Part shown: one piece after another, positions 20,343 to 23,596 of the stretch
How positions within the stretch are numbered: position 1 is the first letter of the stretch
Layout: every line of letters begins with the position of its first letter
Virus record (IMG/VR): IMGVR_UViG_3300045912_000952
Location: 1 to 23,596 of that record
DNA length: 23,596 nt
Origin: a virus
Reading direction: 5' to 3' (one strand)
The notes under the pieces: model-generated
The model's input: the letters and a program-made list of their open reading frames with translations, nothing else
What the model was told of the DNA's origin: nothing
Database searches by the model: none
Made by a program: the position numbers and the translations under genes

Positions 20343-22511
20343 TCACGACGTGTCCTCTTCCTCGCTCGGGCTGGTCGGAAGCAGGCGGTACACCGCACCG
20401 GGGCGGCCGCGCGTCTGTACGGTGCGAGCTTCGATGAGCCGCTGCTCCAACAGCGTGGCCCGGACCTCCTCGTGCTCCCGATTGGTCCACGGCAGCCGCC
20501 GGTTGATGCGCCAGAACGGCATCCACTCGTCGCCGTGCAGGTCGCGCCACTGGGCCAGCACTTCCAGCAGCCGCTTGCGCTTGGCGTCGAACTCGCTCTC
20601 GCTGGCATGGCAGCCGGCCATGAACAACATGCGGCGGGTCTGGTGGTCCACGAACGACCCCGCCCAGGCGACCGCCTCCGGGCCGATGACCGGATCGACG
20701 TGGTTGGCACTGCAGGCGTGGAGCAGCGCCAGGCGGCGGGCCTTCTCGTAGGCCCGCGCCCAGATGGCCATCGCCACGGTGTCGTTGCGCGTCTCGGCCA
20801 GCGCGTAGGCCGCATCGGCCTGCTCGCGGAGCTTGCGGAACTGTTCCCTGGCGTCGTCGGTCTGCGACACCAGGCGCGGCTCGGGGTGCCAGTCGCTGAG
20901 GTTGCCCGGCGCGGCCCCGGGCCGGAATTCGGCCCACCAGCGGGCCGTGTCCAGGATCGAGGCGGGCAAGGGTCGGTCGCCGTCTTCGCGGCCGGTCCCC
21001 CGGCGGCGGCATTCGAGCACGACCATGCGGGCCAGGAAGCCGTTTGTCAGAAGCCGCCGCGACAGCGCCTCATAGAACTGCTTGGGCACGGCGGTGCCGA
21101 AAATCGACAAGGACGGCTGATCGATGACGGTCCGCTCCCGGCCGGCCTTGGCGCGCATCACGTAGACGCCGCTGGCGCTCGAATACATCTGCAGCAGCAT
21201 CGACACGATCTGCTCGTGCCGCGCGTCCCTGGCCTGGCTGACCCGCAGCAAGAGGCCGTCGATTTCGTCCACCTGGTAGAGGACGGCAGGCTGGACAAAC
21301 AGCCGGTCCTCGATCCCCTCGCCGCTGGCGAAGCTGTTGCCCAGGCACTCGGCCAGGCCCGCCTCGTAGAGAATGCGCTGGTTCACCTTGCGGGCGTGGT
21401 CCTTGCCGACGCCGGAGTTGGCCAGGCCCAGGATGTACAAGTTTGTTCGGTTGCCCATCGGGTCGCGGACCTTGCGCCCGGCCAGCGCGGCCTGCAGCGC
21501 CAGCGCCCCGCAGAAGGCCATGACCCGTTCCGGGTAAGGGGCGGTGTCGAGCGTGTAGGCCATCACCTCGTCGATGAAGCCCGGCACGCGGAGCAGGTCG
21601 TCAGAGATCGGGCCGGGGTCCTTCGCATCGGCCTCCTCGTTCGGCGTTGCCTCGGCATACATCTGGTCCCAGTGGTTCTCGGCCAGGGCAACCGCGACCT
21701 GGCCCGGCTCGTACCTGGCGACGCTGGCGGCGATCCGTTCCACCTCGCGCGGCGACAGTGCGGGCACGCACCGATCCGTGTTTACGCGCAGCAGCGCGGC
21801 CACGATCTCCGCCTGGGACATCCCCACCCGGCGCATATTCCCGCCCAGACGCGCCAGGGTCGCGTTCCGTTGGCCCTCCGGGATCGCGTTCGCCTGGGGC
21901 GGACCGGCCACGACGTGGGCGTGCGCAGCTGGCGTTCCGTTGGCCGATGGCGCGGCCTGGCCGGACTTCGCGGTAGCCCCGGCCAACCCGTCAAGTTCCT
22001 GGGCCAACCAGGGCGGCGGCTCGGGCAAGCGGTCGGGCGGCTCGTCGAGTTCCCGGCCCGGTGCCCAACGGTAGGCCTTTCCGCCCTCGACCACGGACGG
22101 CGGGGCCACGATGTAGCCGCCGTCGGCCCGCGTATCGACCTTCGGGGCCAGCCGGCCTTCGGTGCAGCGCCAGTGCTTGCCCGCCGGCTGCCGGAACAGG
22201 CGGTGGCTGCCGCCGCGCGGCGTCAGTGCCATCGGCCCCGCCGCCAGGTCGAGCATCCGCTCGGGATCGTCGCCGGGCCAGGGGTTGCCGCCGCCGTCGA
22301 TGTCGATGACCACCAGCCCCTCGGTAGGGATGCCGATGTTGGCGCTGGGGTGCTGCGTCCACCAGCGCTCGATCTGCTCGGGATCGACGGTCGCGTCGTG
22401 GAAACCATGTTCGGTAAGCGGTGCCTTGCCCCCCGGCGCGCAGGGAAAGACCGGGTAGCCCATCTCCGCATAGCGGAGCGCAGCAGCCAGCAGCTCGCCC
22501 TGCGTCACCAC
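20343..22511 (-). CDS. Primase-polymerase/helicase replication protein
   Basis: A 722-aa phage replication protein. Residues 1-145 are a bifunctional primase-polymerase (AEP) domain: GKAPLTEHGFHDAT (28-41), metal-binding VVIDIDGG with Asp70/Asp72, PRGGSHRLF (98-106), and VDTRADGGYIVAPPS (125-139). Residues 212-267 are a PriCT-like helical domain. Residues about 305-600 are an ATPase with Walker A GLANSGVGKDH (362-372) and Walker B LYQVDEID (411-418), resembling DUF3987-type helicases. It should lay down primers and unwind phage DNA. The GTG starts at 22511 and 22508 both follow GGAGGAGG; the second overlaps the upstream TGA. A disordered Ala/Pro linker lies at 175-210. Confidence 0.9.
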   Translation of the reverse strand: MVTQGELLAAALRYAEMGYPVFPCAPGGKAPLTEHGFHDATVDPEQIERWWTQHPSANIGIPTEGLVVIDIDGGGNPWPGDDPERMLDLAAGPMALTPRGGSHRLFRQPAGKHWRCTEGRLAPKVDTRADGGYIVAPPSVVEGGKAYRWAPGRELDEPPDRLPEPPPWLAQELDGLAGATAKSGQAAPSANGTPAAHAHVVAGPPQANAIPEGQRNATLARLGGNMRRVGMSQAEIVAALLRVNTDRCVPALSPREVERIAASVARYEPGQVAVALAENHWDQMYAEATPNEEADAKDPGPISDDLLRVPGFIDEVMAYTLDTAPYPERVMAFCGALALQAALAGRKVRDPMGNRTNLYILGLANSGVGKDHARKVNQRILYEAGLAECLGNSFASGEGIEDRLFVQPAVLYQVDEIDGLLLRVSQARDARHEQIVSMLLQMYSSASGVYVMRAKAGRERTVIDQPSLSIFGTAVPKQFYEALSRRLLTNGFLARMVVLECRRRGTGREDGDRPLPASILDTARWWAEFRPGAAPGNLSDWHPEPRLVSQTDDAREQFRKLREQADAAYALAETRNDTVAMAIWARAYEKARRLALLHACSANHVDPVIGPEAVAWAGSFVDHQTRRMLFMAGCHASESEFDAKRKRLLEVLAQWRDLHGDEWMPFWRINRRLPWTNREHEEVRATLLEQRLIEARTVQTRGRPGAVYRLLPTSPSEEEDTS

Positions 22512-22942
22512 GGAATCTCCTCCTCCGCGGCAACCGCGTTGTAGCCGAACGGGAAGTCGAGCGCGTCCGCCGGCAGGTCCTGGTCGCCCAGTTCCAGCGG
22601 CGGCGGAACGTCGCCCAGCTCGTAGCCGATGATCCGGTCGTATTCATCACCCGAAACGCTGCGGACGGTGATTGCGTGCGTGGCGGCCAGGCGTCCTGCC
22701 TGCGCCAGGGAGACTGCCTCCTCGGCCGTCTCCGGGACCGGCTCGGGCGAACGCCGTCTCCACCACTGCACTGCTTTCTGCCGGGCGTAACCATCGTGCT
22801 CGAAGCAGACCCATTCGGTCTGGAACTTGTTCCAGCCGAGCTTGTAATCGACACGCATGGTACGGGGCGCGTCGTCGCCCGTGCCGCGCTTCTTGTGAAC
22901 GCTGTAGAAGACGTCCTCCACCGTGTACTTCGTGGTCGTCAC
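22505..22942 (-). CDS. Helicase C-terminal domain, severed by TAG
   Basis: A 145-aa frame, in the same frame as the helicase before it and separated from it only by TAG at 22964-22966 and seven codons (reading AGILSGQ). It has the phage-helicase tail pattern: VFYSVHKKRG, RTMRVDYKLGWNKFQTEW, VCFEHDGYARQKAVQWW and RSVSGDEYDRIIGYE. In many phage helicases, from memory, this domain is fused to the C-terminus. A GTG at 22942 could start it, but there is no ribosome binding site there. It may be a readthrough product, an internally started subunit or the end of a broken gene. It overlaps the next gene's GTG. Confidence 0.65.
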   Translation of the reverse strand: MTTTKYTVEDVFYSVHKKRGTGDDAPRTMRVDYKLGWNKFQTEWVCFEHDGYARQKAVQWWRRRSPEPVPETAEEAVSLAQAGRLAATHAITVRSVSGDEYDRIIGYELGDVPPPLELGDQDLPADALDFPFGYNAVAAEEEIPW

Positions 22943-22963
22943 CTGGCCGGACAGGATGCCGGC

Positions 22964-23596
22964 CTAGCTGGCCTTGCCGTCATGCTTCTTGCGCTCCGGC
23001 GGCGGGAACTCGTAGCCGCAGTCGGGGCATCGCGCGTAGCCGGCGGCCACGACCGACAGGCACTCGGGGCATTCCTTGGCCGGGGCCTGGCCGTTGCCAT
23101 TGCCGGCGTGTTCCTTGACGCGGACTTGATCGACCGGGCCGTGCCGCAGCACATTGCCGCCGAAGTCCAGGACGAGGCAGTTCTGCTTGCTCGGATGAAG
23201 GCGAAAGCCCCGGCCGACCATCTGGTAATAGAGCCCTGCCGAGAGCGTCGGCCGGATCAACGCAACGCAGTCGATGTTCGGGGCGTCGAAGCCGGTGGTC
23301 AGCACGTTGACGTTGCACAGGTACTTGAGCCGGCCCGCGCGAAATTCATCCAGCAGCGCGTCGCGTTCTCCGACCGGCGTCTCGCCAGTGACGAAACCGC
23401 AAACGATGCCGTGCTTTTCCTTCAGCACGCGGACGATGTGTTCGCCGTGCTTGATGCCGCTGGCGAAGATCAGCACTGCCTTGCGGTCGCCGGTGTAACC
23501 GACCGTCTCGCCACACGCAGCCTCAACGAGCCGGTCGTCGTCCATGAGGACTTCAACCTCGTCGGCCACGAACTCGCCGGCCCGCACGTGCAGCCG
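22964..23596 (-). CDS. DEAD/DEAH-box helicase, C-terminal part (5' end outside window)
   Basis: The last 210 codons of a superfamily 2 helicase; its start and ATP-binding half lie beyond 23596. The helicase C lobe shows VLIFASGIKHGEHIVRVL, then GFVTGETPVGERDALLDEF, then CNVNVLTTGFDAPNIDCVAL and YYQMVGRGFRLHPSKQ (motifs V and VI with Q..GRG.R). A four-Cys zinc finger (CPECLSVVAAGYARCPDCG) lies before the end. The frame closes at TAG, followed in the same frame by sequence of the normal helicase tail domain (next entry). It opens a minus-strand replication operon with the primase-helicase. Identity as a phage-type helicase is secure; completeness is not. Confidence 0.92.
   Translation of the reverse strand, partial: RLHVRAGEFVADEVEVLMDDDRLVEAACGETVGYTGDRKAVLIFASGIKHGEHIVRVLKEKHGIVCGFVTGETPVGERDALLDEFRAGRLKYLCNVNVLTTGFDAPNIDCVALIRPTLSAGLYYQMVGRGFRLHPSKQNCLVLDFGGNVLRHGPVDQVRVKEHAGNGNGQAPAKECPECLSVVAAGYARCPDCGYEFPPPERKKHDGKAS

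Noticed and set aside
20082-22544. 820-aa plus-strand open frame
   Set aside because: Antisense to the primase-helicase, which has intact Walker and metal motifs. It also spans the non-coding gap.
22964-22966. General TAG recoding in this phage
   Set aside because: TAG is used as a normal stop at several other genes (8183, 9071, 13996, and 17644 on the plus strand), so only this one site is suspicious.

Overview
This window is most likely part of a temperate or integrated siphovirus (tailed phage with a long tail) from a high-GC bacterium, probably a planctomycete. The phage call rests on direct sequence evidence: terminase, portal, protease-capsid, tail tube, tape measure and a phage replication module all lie in one syntenic block. 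The planctomycete host is an inference from the style of the proteins: a HARE-HTH protein with a Lys/Ala-rich tail, a short acidic zinc ribbon, a Ser/Gly-repeat surface protein and a DUF1937-type protein. No integrase, attachment site, rRNA, tRNA, CRISPR array or lysis endolysin is visible, so neither integration nor host is proven.

Nearly everything is on the minus strand, so transcription order runs from the right edge to the left. Positions 23596-20343 hold replication genes: the C-terminal part of a DEAD/DEAH helicase, a helicase-tail domain cut off by an in-frame TAG, and a primase-polymerase/helicase. Positions 20342-20107 are an AT-richer non-coding gap with interleaved inverted repeats. 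Positions 20106-17734 encode a duplicated unknown protein, a short HNH nuclease, a ParB-like/DNA methyltransferase fusion and a DUF1937-type protein. These four are chained by ATGA or GTGA overlaps.

A two-gene plus-strand cassette (17129-17646: HARE-HTH protein and zinc ribbon) has its own ribosome binding sites and an intrinsic terminator. It looks like a moron inserted between the early and late genes. The late operon then starts at 16989: small-terminase candidate, large terminase with a second copy of the small-terminase-like domain at its N-terminus, NrdR-like zinc ribbon, gpW-position protein, portal, fused prohead protease-major capsid protein, decoration protein, connector and completion proteins, tail tube, tail assembly chaperone with a probable frameshift or coupled second frame, tape measure (659 aa) and two unknown tail proteins.

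The left end (3750-1) is the most interesting part. A 581-aa Ser/Gly-repeat, fibre-like protein is translationally coupled to an Mnn1/GT71-like glycosyltransferase, which overlaps a small PAPS-type sulfotransferase. I infer that these three may form a phage-encoded system that builds a sulfated glycan, possibly on the Ser-rich fibre itself. ATGA/GTGA overlaps and strong Shine-Dalgarno sequences fixed many start codons and shortened several proteins relative to their longest open frames.
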